Shown: positions 26,041-34,473 of the stretch, piece after piece
Numbering within the stretch: position 1 is the first letter of the stretch
Layout: each line of letters starts with the position of its first letter
NCBI GenBank assembly: GCA_937884085.1
Contig: CAKZYD010000209.1
Span: forward strand, 1 to 34,473
Reading direction: 5' to 3'
DNA from: an uncultured Sphingomonadales bacterium
GTDB lineage: Bacteria > Pseudomonadota > Alphaproteobacteria > Sphingomonadales > CAKZYD01
DNA: 34,473 nucleotides
The notes under the pieces: generated by a model
What the model was told of the DNA's origin: nothing
Seen by the model: the letters and a program-made list of their open reading frames with translations, nothing else
Databases searched by the model: none
Made by a program: the position numbers and the translations under genes

Positions 26041-27327
26041 ATGGCCCATCATTTTGAGCGCCGCAATGGCGAAATGTTTGCCGAAGATGTGCCCCTCAGC
26101 ACCATTGCCGCTGAGGTGGGAACGCCTGTCTATGTCTATTCCACAGCGACGCTAGAGCGGCACTACACTGTCTTTTCGAGCGCGTTTCAAAACCTTGATG
26201 CGCTGGTGTGTTTTGCGGTCAAAGCCAATTCCAATGTGGCGGTCCTCAAAGTCCTGGCTGATCTTGGCGCCGGCGCTGATGTTGTCTCTGGCGGTGAGCT
26301 GAAGCGCGCACTTGCCGCGGGCATTCCTGGCGAGCGCATTGTCTTCTCAGGCGTTGGCAAAACGCCTGAAGAAATGCAGCTTGCCTTGGAAGCAGGCATT
26401 CACCAGTTCAATGTCGAGTCAGAGCCAGAGTTAGAGGCGCTATCGCAGGTCGCCTCAGCCATGGGCGTTGAAGCGCCTATCGCCTTTCGCGTGAACCCAG
26501 ACGTAGATGCCAAAACCCACGCGAAAATCTCTACCGGGAAAGCGGAAAACAAGTTTGGCATCGCATGGAGCCGGGCACGGCCAGCCTATGCCCATGCGGC
26601 CCGTCTACCTGGCATCGTGGTCAAAGGTGTGGATGTTCATATCGGCAGCCAGCTCACTGAGCTTGGACCCTTCCGCGAAGCCTTTGAAAAAGTCGCTGGC
26701 CTGGTAGCGGATCTGCGCGCGGATGGGCATGAGATTGTCCAGCTCGACTTGGGCGGTGGTCTTGGCATCCCCTATGCGGCAGGCTCCAATGCCGCGCCGC
26801 CGCTTCCTGCCGACTATGGTGCGCTCATTGCAGATGTGGCTGGCGGACTAGGCTGCCAAATCATCTTAGAGCCAGGCCGCTTGATTGCGGGCAACGCGGG
26901 CGTTCTGCTTACTAAAGTTCTCTACGTGAAAGAGGGCGAAGAACGGCGCTTTGTGATCGTTGATGCTGCCATGAATGACCTGATTCGCCCTGCCATGTAT
27001 GATGCGCATCACGATATTGTTCCGGTCGTGGAACCATCCAGTGAAGATCAGTGGACAGCGGATATTGCGGGCCCTGTCTGTGAAACCGGCGATGTGTTTG
27101 CCAAAAGCCGCGCCATCTCTCCCGTGGCCGCGGGGGAGCTTATGGCCATCATGTCTGCGGGGGCCTATGGAGCGGTCTTGTCCTCCACATACAACACCCG
27201 GCCCTTGGTGCCTGAGGTCCTTGTGAAGGGCGATGCGTGGGCGGTTATCCGCCGCAGACCAAGCGTTGATGCGCTTTTAGCGCTGGACAGCTTGCCGCCT
27301 TGGTCCTCACAATGGGCAGCGGAATAA
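26041..27327 (+). CDS. lysA: Diaminopimelate decarboxylase
   Basis: VYVYSTATLERHY; CFAVKANSNVAVLKVLADLGAGADVVSGGEL; GVDVHIGSQLTEL; LEPGRLIAGNAGVLLTKVLYVKEG; CETGDVFAKSR. Start at 26041. Confidence 0.95.
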   Translation: MAHHFERRNGEMFAEDVPLSTIAAEVGTPVYVYSTATLERHYTVFSSAFQNLDALVCFAVKANSNVAVLKVLADLGAGADVVSGGELKRALAAGIPGERIVFSGVGKTPEEMQLALEAGIHQFNVESEPELEALSQVASAMGVEAPIAFRVNPDVDAKTHAKISTGKAENKFGIAWSRARPAYAHAARLPGIVVKGVDVHIGSQLTELGPFREAFEKVAGLVADLRADGHEIVQLDLGGGLGIPYAAGSNAAPPLPADYGALIADVAGGLGCQIILEPGRLIAGNAGVLLTKVLYVKEGEERRFVIVDAAMNDLIRPAMYDAHHDIVPVVEPSSEDQWTADIAGPVCETGDVFAKSRAISPVAAGELMAIMSAGAYGAVLSSTYNTRPLVPEVLVKGDAWAVIRRRPSVDALLALDSLPPWSSQWAAE

Positions 27328-27387
27328 GAATTTCGCCATAGTTTGGTGGCAGTTTTGATGCCGCTAACGAAAGGATAGGCGCCCCAC

Positions 27388-29865
27388 GTGCCAAAACCGT
27401 CAACCAGCTTAGGGTTTAAAGCGGCGCTTTTCGCTGCCCGGCTGACGACGTTTTTAGAGCGGCTCTGGCCCCATTTCTGGCCCTTCCTGCCCGTTCTCAC
27501 CCTATTTTGTGCCTTTGGTCTACTCGGCGTTTGGCAGGTCATGCCGCTGTGGCTGCACATCCCGGCCTTGCTGGCGCTTATCGGCTTGGCGGGGTTCACT
27601 GCCAAGGGCATGTGGCAAAGCGTTTTAGTACCAAGCCGAGAAGAAGGCCTTGCCCGGCTGGAACGCCACAACGAGCTTGCGTTTCAGCCGCTGCGCAAAT
27701 CCTTGCAAGGTCAAGCCGTGCATGGGCAGGGCGCCTCACAAGCGCTGTGGCAGGCGCATTTGGCGCGGCTGGCCAAGAAGGCGGCCACTGTAGAGGCGCC
27801 GCGCGCGCAGCTTAGCTGGCTCGGCCAGGATAGATTTGCTCTGACAGCCGTTGCGGCCCTCACGCTCATCACGGGCTTATTTGCAGCGGGCAGTCAAACC
27901 GGTGAGCGCCTCAAATACGCCTTCTTGCCCAGTCTTGGCGGCGCTCCCGCCCAGGTGGATATGGTGGTTGAGGCCATACCGCCCAGCTATACGGGTCTGC
28001 CGCCCATTCTGCTCACCGCCTTTCAAGGCGCGCAAGGTGAGCGGGCGAAGATGGTTTTCCCGGCTGGCACCATGCTTGATATGACGCTTGAAGGCGGTTG
28101 GCGCACGCCGCGCTTGGCTATGGCTGGCCAAGAAACACCGTTTGAAGATATCGGCAACGGCCGCTACCGACTGCGCCGTGTAGCGCCTGCAGCCGAGGGC
28201 TTTGACGTCCTGCAGGGCGCGCGTACGCAATTTACCTGGCCTGGCGCCTTTGCCACCGATCGCCCGCCGCAGATTGGTTTCGCAGATATGCCTGAGCGGT
28301 CGGCAAGCGATGCCTTGTCCTTTAGTTTTGATGTGTCAGATGATTATGGCCTCGCCCGCACAGCGCTCTTCTTGCGCCCGCAAGACCGGCCCGCCGCGCC
28401 GGAGCGGTTTGAGGTTCCAACGCCATCGATTGCGCCGGGCGAAACGGAGAAGCGTCAGTTTTTCAAAGATTTAACGGCCAGCCAATGGGCAGGGCGGCCA
28501 GTCCAATTGGTGCTCGAAGCTTGGGATGGCTTGGAGCAAAAAGGCACATCGGAGACGATTGAGGTCATCCTGCCGGAGCGGGCGTTCAACCATCCCTTGG
28601 CCCGAGACATCGTGCAGCAGCGCAAGCGTTTGTTCTTTGAAAATGGCAGCCGGCTTGGCGTGGCCAACTGGCTAAACGACGCCAGCCGCAGCCCGGCGCG
28701 TTTCGATGATAGCCTATGGGCCTTTTCCATGTTGCGCTCTGCCCATTATCGCCTGATGCGCCATGATGAGCCGCCGGTCGTTGACGCGGTCACGGCGCAA
28801 ATGTGGGAAATTGCCACCTATTTGGAAGATGGCGGCGTGAGCCAAGACCGGGCAGCCATGCGTGAGGCGCTGGAAGATATGATGTCAGCGCTGGAAGCGC
28901 AGGACTCAGAAAAATTCGACGCCTTATCCCGAGAGCTCGAAGCCAAAATTGCGGACCTGATGGCCAAGCAGATGCAAATGGCCCGCGGTGAAACCCCGCC
29001 TCAAGGCATCGATGGCGGCGAGATGCGCATGATTGATTCCTCCACGCTGGAGCGGATGATGCAGCAAATGCGCGACCTGGCCGCGTCCGGCGATATGGCC
29101 GGGGCCATGGAAATGCTGCAAGCCATTCAATCGCTGATGGAGAATCTCAGCCCAGGCTCTGGCCCCAGCCAAGAGCTAATGGAACAGGCCCAAGCGGGTC
29201 AAGATGCGCTTGAAGACCTGAACGCGCTCATAGAAGACCAGCGGACCTTGATGAACCAGACCGTCCGGCAAGCACTGGATGGGGTGCAGCAAAGCGAAGC
29301 CAATCGCGCTGGGCCGCAAGACCAATCCGGGCCGCCCAGCGGCACACAAGGTGCTCAGCAAGGTGGAAACGAAGGCCCAAATCAAGGCTCAAATCAGGGA
29401 GAGGGCAGCTATTCCGCGCTCCAAGGCCAGCAATCGGGCCTTGAACAGACAGGCCAATCCCTTGGCCAACGCCTGAGCGATGCGGGTGTGCCGCTGCCGA
29501 CGGGCCTGGACGATGCCAATGCTAATATGGGCCAGGCCGCCCAGCGGCTTGGCCAAGAACGCGGCTTACCGGCACTGCGGGCACAGGCAGAGGCTCTGCG
29601 TAACCTGGAAAACGCGCAGCAAGCGCTTGAATCCCAAGTGGAAGAGATGATGAACCAAATCCGCTCGCAATCCGCTGGGCGAGACCCCTTTGGCCGGCCA
29701 GATGGTCGCTCCTTGTCCAACGGCCAGGTGAAAATCCCAACCGAAGCGGAAGCGAAACGAGCCCGGCAAATTCGCGATGAACTCCAGCGCAGGCTTGGTG
29801 ACCCGGACCGCAGCCGCCTTGAGCGGTCTTACTTCCGGCGCTTGCTGGAACAGTTCAGCCGCTAG
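27388..29865 (+). CDS. TIGR02302/DUF4175 family large membrane-anchored protein
   Basis: Two N-terminal TM segments, VEAIPPSYTGLPPILL, helical region and Q/G-rich C-terminal tail ending RRLGDPDRSRLERSYFRRLLEQFSR; GTG start; downstream of lysA. Confidence 0.82.
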   Translation: MPKPSTSLGFKAALFAARLTTFLERLWPHFWPFLPVLTLFCAFGLLGVWQVMPLWLHIPALLALIGLAGFTAKGMWQSVLVPSREEGLARLERHNELAFQPLRKSLQGQAVHGQGASQALWQAHLARLAKKAATVEAPRAQLSWLGQDRFALTAVAALTLITGLFAAGSQTGERLKYAFLPSLGGAPAQVDMVVEAIPPSYTGLPPILLTAFQGAQGERAKMVFPAGTMLDMTLEGGWRTPRLAMAGQETPFEDIGNGRYRLRRVAPAAEGFDVLQGARTQFTWPGAFATDRPPQIGFADMPERSASDALSFSFDVSDDYGLARTALFLRPQDRPAAPERFEVPTPSIAPGETEKRQFFKDLTASQWAGRPVQLVLEAWDGLEQKGTSETIEVILPERAFNHPLARDIVQQRKRLFFENGSRLGVANWLNDASRSPARFDDSLWAFSMLRSAHYRLMRHDEPPVVDAVTAQMWEIATYLEDGGVSQDRAAMREALEDMMSALEAQDSEKFDALSRELEAKIADLMAKQMQMARGETPPQGIDGGEMRMIDSSTLERMMQQMRDLAASGDMAGAMEMLQAIQSLMENLSPGSGPSQELMEQAQAGQDALEDLNALIEDQRTLMNQTVRQALDGVQQSEANRAGPQDQSGPPSGTQGAQQGGNEGPNQGSNQGEGSYSALQGQQSGLEQTGQSLGQRLSDAGVPLPTGLDDANANMGQAAQRLGQERGLPALRAQAEALRNLENAQQALESQVEEMMNQIRSQSAGRDPFGRPDGRSLSNGQVKIPTEAEAKRARQIRDELQRRLGDPDRSRLERSYFRRLLEQFSR

Positions 29866-29877
29866 ACGCTCTCCGTT

Positions 29878-29958
29878 ATCCCGGACTTGATCCGGGATCT
29901 GGTGCCGCGGGAGGCCCAGGCAGCTGAACGAGGTCCTGAAGCAAGTTCAGGACTGCGG
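29878..29958. repeat. REP-like dispersed double-hairpin element, copy B
   Basis: TCCCGGA-CTTGA-TCCGGGA (29879-29897) and GTCCTGAA-GCAAG-TTCAGGAC (29933-29953); same layout and spacing as 23782-23863. Confidence 0.85.
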
Positions 29959-29959
29959 G

Positions 29960-30985
29960 CTATACTTGGTAATAATCCCGGTACCAGGCGACAAACCGCT
30001 CGACCCCCTCTTTGACGGGCGTGCGCGGGCGATAGCCGGTGGCGGCGACCAGTGTTGACACATCGGCATAGGTATCGGGCACATCGCCAGGCTGCATGGG
30101 GAGGAACTCTTTCTCCGCCTCCATGCCCAGCGCATCTTCAATACACGCCACATAATCCATCAAATCCACCGGCGTTTCGTTTCCGATATTGTAGATGCGC
30201 CAGGGTGCTTTGGCGCTATCAGAGGCGGGCTTTCGTCCGTCCCAATCAGGATTGCCCGTGGCGGTGTTATCAAGGGCGGCAATCACGCCGTCGGCGATAT
30301 CGTCCACATAGGTGAAATCGCGTTTGTGCTTGCCGTAGTTATACAGCTCAATGGGCTTGCCGTCTAAAATGGCACGGGTGAATTTAAATAGCGCCATGTC
30401 TGGGCGGCCCCAGGGGCCATAGACGGTGAAGAACCTGAGGCCCGTGGTCGGAATATCAAACAGGTGCGAATAGCTGTGCGCCATAAGCTCATTGGCGCGC
30501 TTGGTGGCCCCATAGAGCGCGACCGGGTGGTCAGCGGCTTGTTCCGTTTTGAAGGGGATTTCGGTGTTGGCGCCATAAACCGAGCTGGTTGAGGCATAGA
30601 CCAGATGCTCAATGCCGTGGTGGCGGCAGCCTTCCAGGATGGTGAGAAATCCCGTGACGTTACTGTCGATATAAGAGAAAGGCGCTTCCAGCGAATAGCG
30701 CACACCGGCCTGGGCGGCCAAATGGATCACTTTCTTGATATCGCCTTTGGCAAAAAGTGACGCCATGGCGTCGCGGTCTGCTAGGTCCAGCTTTTGAAAG
30801 TCGAACGTGCCGCCATTGCCTTGGCCGCTTTGCGCGGCGAGCCGCTCTAGCCGGGCCTCTTTGAGGGTGGGGTCGTAATAGTCATTGAGATTGTCGAGGC
30901 CGATGACACGCTCGCCCCGTTCCATGAGTTTGCGCGCTACAACGCTGCCGATAAATCCGGCGGCGCCCGTCACCAAAATGGCCAT
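29960..30985 (-). CDS. NAD-dependent epimerase/dehydratase, UDP-glucuronate 4-epimerase-like
   Basis: ILVTGAAGFIGSVVARKLMERGERVIGLDNLNDYYDPTLKEARLERL; YASTSSVYG; YGATKRANELMAHSYSHLF; GPWGRPDMALFKFTRAIL. Confidence 0.88.
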   Translation of the reverse strand: MAILVTGAAGFIGSVVARKLMERGERVIGLDNLNDYYDPTLKEARLERLAAQSGQGNGGTFDFQKLDLADRDAMASLFAKGDIKKVIHLAAQAGVRYSLEAPFSYIDSNVTGFLTILEGCRHHGIEHLVYASTSSVYGANTEIPFKTEQAADHPVALYGATKRANELMAHSYSHLFDIPTTGLRFFTVYGPWGRPDMALFKFTRAILDGKPIELYNYGKHKRDFTYVDDIADGVIAALDNTATGNPDWDGRKPASDSAKAPWRIYNIGNETPVDLMDYVACIEDALGMEAEKEFLPMQPGDVPDTYADVSTLVAATGYRPRTPVKEGVERFVAWYRDYYQV

Positions 30986-31007
30986 TTAGAGCTCCTTTCG
31001 CCCGGTC

Positions 31008-31952
31008 TTAGCTTAAGCAGACAAGCGCTTCTTTCAAGGTCTCAATCAGCTCCTCTGTGCGCGCCTCCGCCGTCGGCAGGGCTTGGCGAAAACTATAAAA
31101 GCCGTGGATGAGCCCGGCTTCATCGCGAAGCCAAACCGGGATACCAGCTGCTTTAAGCTTGTCAGCATAGGCAACCCCCTCATCATGTAGAGGGTCATAC
31201 TCCGCAACCACGACGACCGCGGGCGCCAGGCCGGCGAGGTCATCCTCATAGAGCGGCGAGATCTTAGGGTCGGTGTACATGGTTTCGTCAGCGCAATAAG
31301 ACGCGGAAAACATATCCATGGCTGACTTATCCAGCAGCTTGCCTTCCGAATGGGCTGCGCGAGACGCATAGTCTCCAGCGAAGTCGATGACGGGATAGAG
31401 CAAGACTTGCAGGTCGATGGTGGCGTCCTCATCGCTGCGCAAGCTTTGGGCAACAACAGCGGCTAGATTGCCTCCCGCAGAATCGCCAGACACAATCAGT
31501 CCAGTGATTGGCCGGCCCAAAACCTCCGCCAGTCCTGAGGCGGCCCATTGTGTGGCTGCTAAACAGTCGTCTAGAGGCGCTGGGAAAGGGAACTCTGGCG
31601 CTAGGCGATAATCAACGGCGATGCCTGGAATGCCCAGCCCATCAATGAGGCGGCGCGCAACGCTGTCATGGCTTTCCAGGTCGCCAATGACATAGCCGCC
31701 ACCGTGATAGAAAACCAAGGCGCGGCTTGGGTCTGTGTGTCCGGGGTTGGGGTCATAAATGCGGATGGGGATATCGCCCCCTGGCCCAGATATGGTTTGG
31801 TCTGAGACCGAGGCAATGTCGCGCCCAGGCAGGTCCGTCAACCCGCTTTGGCCGGCAAAGGCCGCGCGCAGCTCTTCGACGGGCATGGCCATGCTATCCG
31901 GCATGCCAGAGGCCGTCATTTGCTCCAGCAGGGTTTTGACTTCAGGCAGCAT
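31008..31952 (-). CDS. Alpha/beta hydrolase, hormone-sensitive-lipase-like esterase
   Basis: VFYHGGGYVIGDLESHD (HGGG oxyanion motif), SGDSAGGNLAAVV nucleophile elbow, EYDPLHDEG, IHGFYSF. Start at MLPEVKTLLE. Confidence 0.88.
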   Translation of the reverse strand: MLPEVKTLLEQMTASGMPDSMAMPVEELRAAFAGQSGLTDLPGRDIASVSDQTISGPGGDIPIRIYDPNPGHTDPSRALVFYHGGGYVIGDLESHDSVARRLIDGLGIPGIAVDYRLAPEFPFPAPLDDCLAATQWAASGLAEVLGRPITGLIVSGDSAGGNLAAVVAQSLRSDEDATIDLQVLLYPVIDFAGDYASRAAHSEGKLLDKSAMDMFSASYCADETMYTDPKISPLYEDDLAGLAPAVVVVAEYDPLHDEGVAYADKLKAAGIPVWLRDEAGLIHGFYSFRQALPTAEARTEELIETLKEALVCLS

Positions 31953-33303
31953 GGCGTTTTCTCCTAGTGGGGCCGAACAGGCTTTTTTCCATGGGCAGAT
32001 AGGCAGCAATAAGCCCAAGCCCTCTTAATCCAAAAAAACTGAGGAAAGCAGCACATAACCCAGCAGAGCCCTTGATGGGCACCAGCCATTGTGTGAGGGC
32101 GTAGAAGCCGATGAGCGCTGCCGCCATGGTCCACATCATCGGTTTTGCCCGCGCAGCCCCAACAAAAATGCCGTCAAGCTGGTAGCACCAAATGTCGATA
32201 GGCTGTGTGAGCGCTTTCCAAATGTAAAGCGGTTCCGCGGCCGCGCGCACAGCAGCTTGGGCGGTAAAGAGGTTGAAAAGCGGCCGTCCGAAGGCACCAA
32301 AAACCCCAAAATACAGGAGGGAGAGTGCCACGGCCCAGAGTGTGGTGCGGATAACCCAAGCGCGCATTTCCTCCCGGCTATCTCGGCCAATCGCTTCGCC
32401 GACCAGCGCTTCTGCGGCATAGGCCAAGGCGTCTAGCGTCAGGGCTTGCAGCACATAGAAATTCAGCACGATATGGCAAGCGGCTAAGGTTACGGTGCCT
32501 ATGTCGCCAGCCACGTTCAGGAATAGGCCAAAGCCAGCGATAAGCAGCAGCGTGCGGATGAAGAGGGCGCCGTTAAGTCTGAACAACGCTGCAAAGGCCT
32601 GCCAACGCCAAAGCCGGCGCTGCCGCAGCATGATGCCAAGCAGACCTGGCCGCAGCGCTGCGACCAATATCGCTAGGCTGAGAAGGCCGCCTGAGACTTC
32701 CGCAATCAAGGAGGCCCAGGCCGCGCCTGGCACGCCGAGCGATAGGATGGTGACAAAAAGGATGGTCAGTACGGCGTTTGAGATATTCACAAACGCTTCC
32801 AAAAAGAGCGCGATATCCGTGCGCTGGCGTCCAATGAGGAGGCCGAGAACGGCCATTTTCGCCAAAATCAATGGGACGCCCCAAAGCCGAATCCCGGCAT
32901 AGGTCTTGGCGATATCTTCCTCTGGCCCGCTGGCGCCCAGCACAGTCAGCGCCCCCTCTATCAAGGGCCCTTTTGCCAGTAGCATAAGACCGCCAAGGCC
33001 AAGCCCAATGATGGTGGCCCGCACCACCACTTCGGCAGCCCGCCGGGCCTGCCCGCTACCGGCGGCTTGCGCCACCAGGCCTGTTGTCCCCATGCGCAGG
33101 AAGCTGAGCGCCCAGGCCAGCATCGACATGCCATAGGCGCCCAGGGCGAGACCGGCCAATGCTGCCTCTTCTGGCAGATGGCCCACCGCCCAGCTGTCTA
33201 CCAAGCCGATGGAGGCGGTGGTGACGTTCGACACAATGGCTGGACCAGCGATGGCCCAGATGCGGCCATCTGGCTGGCTTGTAATTTGTGTCGCCCAGCG
33301 CAC
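31942..33303 (-). CDS. MATE family efflux transporter (DinF-like)
   Basis: IWAIAGPAIVSNVTTASIGLVDSWAVGHL; multiple TM helices; SFLRMGTTGLVAQAAGSGQARRA. The 3' end overlaps the hydrolase start by 11 nt. Confidence 0.88.
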   Translation of the reverse strand: MRWATQITSQPDGRIWAIAGPAIVSNVTTASIGLVDSWAVGHLPEEAALAGLALGAYGMSMLAWALSFLRMGTTGLVAQAAGSGQARRAAEVVVRATIIGLGLGGLMLLAKGPLIEGALTVLGASGPEEDIAKTYAGIRLWGVPLILAKMAVLGLLIGRQRTDIALFLEAFVNISNAVLTILFVTILSLGVPGAAWASLIAEVSGGLLSLAILVAALRPGLLGIMLRQRRLWRWQAFAALFRLNGALFIRTLLLIAGFGLFLNVAGDIGTVTLAACHIVLNFYVLQALTLDALAYAAEALVGEAIGRDSREEMRAWVIRTTLWAVALSLLYFGVFGAFGRPLFNLFTAQAAVRAAAEPLYIWKALTQPIDIWCYQLDGIFVGAARAKPMMWTMAAALIGFYALTQWLVPIKGSAGLCAAFLSFFGLRGLGLIAAYLPMEKSLFGPTRRKRHAA

Positions 33304-33343
33304 CTATGGTCCAGTCAATCAGAGAAGGAGCTCTTGTTAAACC

Positions 33344-34264
33344 ATGTCGGTGCCGCCGGGCCAAGTCGCCATCATTCACAGCCCTGCTTATGTGGCCCCG
33401 CTGCCGGATGGTCACCGCTTCCCCATGAACAAGTATTTTTACTTGCTGGAGCAGCTCAAAGCCTCTGGCTTGGCCAAGGAGACCAACCTTTTCACGCCCG
33501 CACCAGCGCCGCGCGCGTGGCTGGATTTGGCGCATGACCCAGCCTATGTCACCGCCGTTTTAGAGCAGCGCCTAGATGACAAGGCTACCCGGCGCATTGG
33601 CTTTCCAGTGACAAAGCAAGTGGCGCTGCGCTCCCAGCTCTCGTCGGCTGGCACCGTGATGGCAGGGCGCCTGGCGCTGGAAGACGGCATTGCCATCAAT
33701 TCAGCAGGTGGGAGCCACCACGCCCATCGGGACTTTGGTGCTGGGTTTTGCGTTTTCAATGATGTGGCAGTCGCCGCAAGCGTCTTGCTAGAAGGCGGCG
33801 AGGTCTCAAAAATCCTGGTGGTTGATTTAGACGTTCATCAAGGCGATGGCACAGCCCGAATTTTTGCCAGTGACCGCCGCTGCACCACCTTTTCCATGCA
33901 TTGTGCCATCAATTTTCCAGTGCGTAAGGCCGAGAGTGACTTGGATGTGCCGCTGGACCCTAAGACAGCAGACAGCGCCTATCTCGCCACACTAGCCCAG
34001 CATCTCCCGCCACTCTTAGCCCGCGAGCGCCCCGACCTCGTCTTTTACAATGCCGGCGTTGACCCCCATGAAGCCGACCGCCTTGGCAAGCTCAGCCTCA
34101 CCGATGGCGGCCTGGCCACGCGGGACCGCTATGTCATCAACACCTGCCGTACCCGCAGTATTCCCATCGCCATTGTCATGGGTGGCGGCTACGGCGAAGA
34201 CGTCCCCGCCATCGCCCGGCGCCACAGCTTTGTGTACCAGGCGGCTGTAGAGGCGTTTCCATAA
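33344..34264 (+). CDS. Histone deacetylase/acetoin utilisation family deacetylase
   Basis: INSAGGSHHAHRDFGAGFCVFNDVAVAA; ILVVDLDVHQGDGTARIF; DLVFYNAGVDPHEADRLGKLSLT; VMGGGYG. Metal and catalytic residues look intact. Confidence 0.9.
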   Translation: MSVPPGQVAIIHSPAYVAPLPDGHRFPMNKYFYLLEQLKASGLAKETNLFTPAPAPRAWLDLAHDPAYVTAVLEQRLDDKATRRIGFPVTKQVALRSQLSSAGTVMAGRLALEDGIAINSAGGSHHAHRDFGAGFCVFNDVAVAASVLLEGGEVSKILVVDLDVHQGDGTARIFASDRRCTTFSMHCAINFPVRKAESDLDVPLDPKTADSAYLATLAQHLPPLLARERPDLVFYNAGVDPHEADRLGKLSLTDGGLATRDRYVINTCRTRSIPIAIVMGGGYGEDVPAIARRHSFVYQAAVEAFP

Positions 34265-34270
34265 TATCCA

Positions 34271-34300
34271 TTGAAAAAAGCACAATATATTGTACATAAT
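34271..34300 (+). promoter_or_regulatory. Predicted antitoxin promoter/operator
   Basis: TTGAAA (34271-34276), 18-bp spacer, CATAAT (34295-34300). Contains perfect palindrome ACAATATATTGT (34282-34293) and TGTACA (34291-34296) overlapping the -10. Confidence 0.55.
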
Positions 34301-34323
34301 CTAGAGTATGAAAGGCTGATGTT

Positions 34324-34473
34324 ATGGATGTAATGACCTATTCCGATGCGCGGGCGAAGCTGAAGTCGGTGATGGACCGCGCCATTCACGACAAGCAGGA
34401 AGTCGTGGTGACGCGCCCAAAGGGAGAGGCGGTCGTTGTCGTCGCGCTCGACACGTGGAACAGTATTAACGTG
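34324..34473 (+). CDS. Phd/YefM family antitoxin, 3'-truncated by window edge
   Basis: Manual translation: MDVMTYSDARAKLKSVMDRAIHDKQEVVVTRPKGEAVVVVALDTWNSINV, matching the YefM/Phd N-terminal pattern. Confidence 0.85.
   Translation, partial: MDVMTYSDARAKLKSVMDRAIHDKQEVVVTRPKGEAVVVVALDTWNSINV

Noticed and set aside
34282-34293. ACAATATATTGT as an NrdR box (fits the CWATATATWG core)
   Set aside because: Single site upstream of an antitoxin gene, not paired and not near a nrd promoter; an autoregulatory operator is more likely.
1-34473. Defence island, prophage, integron or CRISPR array
   Set aside because: No integrase, transposase, phage structural gene, cas gene or regular spacer-repeat array is visible; only the partial antitoxin at the right edge hints at accessory content beyond the window.

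Overview
This looks like a mostly housekeeping segment of an alphaproteobacterial chromosome. The lineage call rests on gene content, gene order and protein style, not on a search. About 28 coding regions are supported. In order they are: modC (5'-truncated), class II (B12-dependent) ribonucleotide reductase, the ftsE-ftsX-ydcF-plsC block, an MJ0042 zinc-finger protein, a CpdR-like response regulator, SapC, a small orphan membrane protein, a four-gene oligopeptide ABC transporter operon, a TonB receptor-PhoD-glycerophosphodiesterase operon, a HIG1 protein, PduO-type cobalamin adenosyltransferase, etfB-etfA, 3-hydroxybutyryl-CoA dehydrogenase, a TlpA-like protein, argH-lptM-lysA-TIGR02302, a UDP-glucuronate epimerase-like protein, an alpha/beta hydrolase, a MATE transporter, a histone deacetylase-family protein and the start of a Phd/YefM antitoxin. 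I saw no CRISPR array, prophage, transposase or rRNA/tRNA gene, and no clearly new multi-gene system. Most worth a second look: (1) a probable 1-nt deletion splitting the TonB-dependent receptor; (2) a triple 11-bp-phased PHO-box-like repeat upstream of that receptor-PhoD-GDPD operon; (3) two copies of an intergenic double-hairpin repeat whose two hairpins are inverted, covarying versions of each other; (4) a TGTACA core overlapping the predicted -10 of the antitoxin promoter; (5) an lptM-like small lipoprotein gene absent from the supplied ORF track; (6) an orphan membrane protein and a 15-bp operator-like palindrome in the divergent region before the opp operon.
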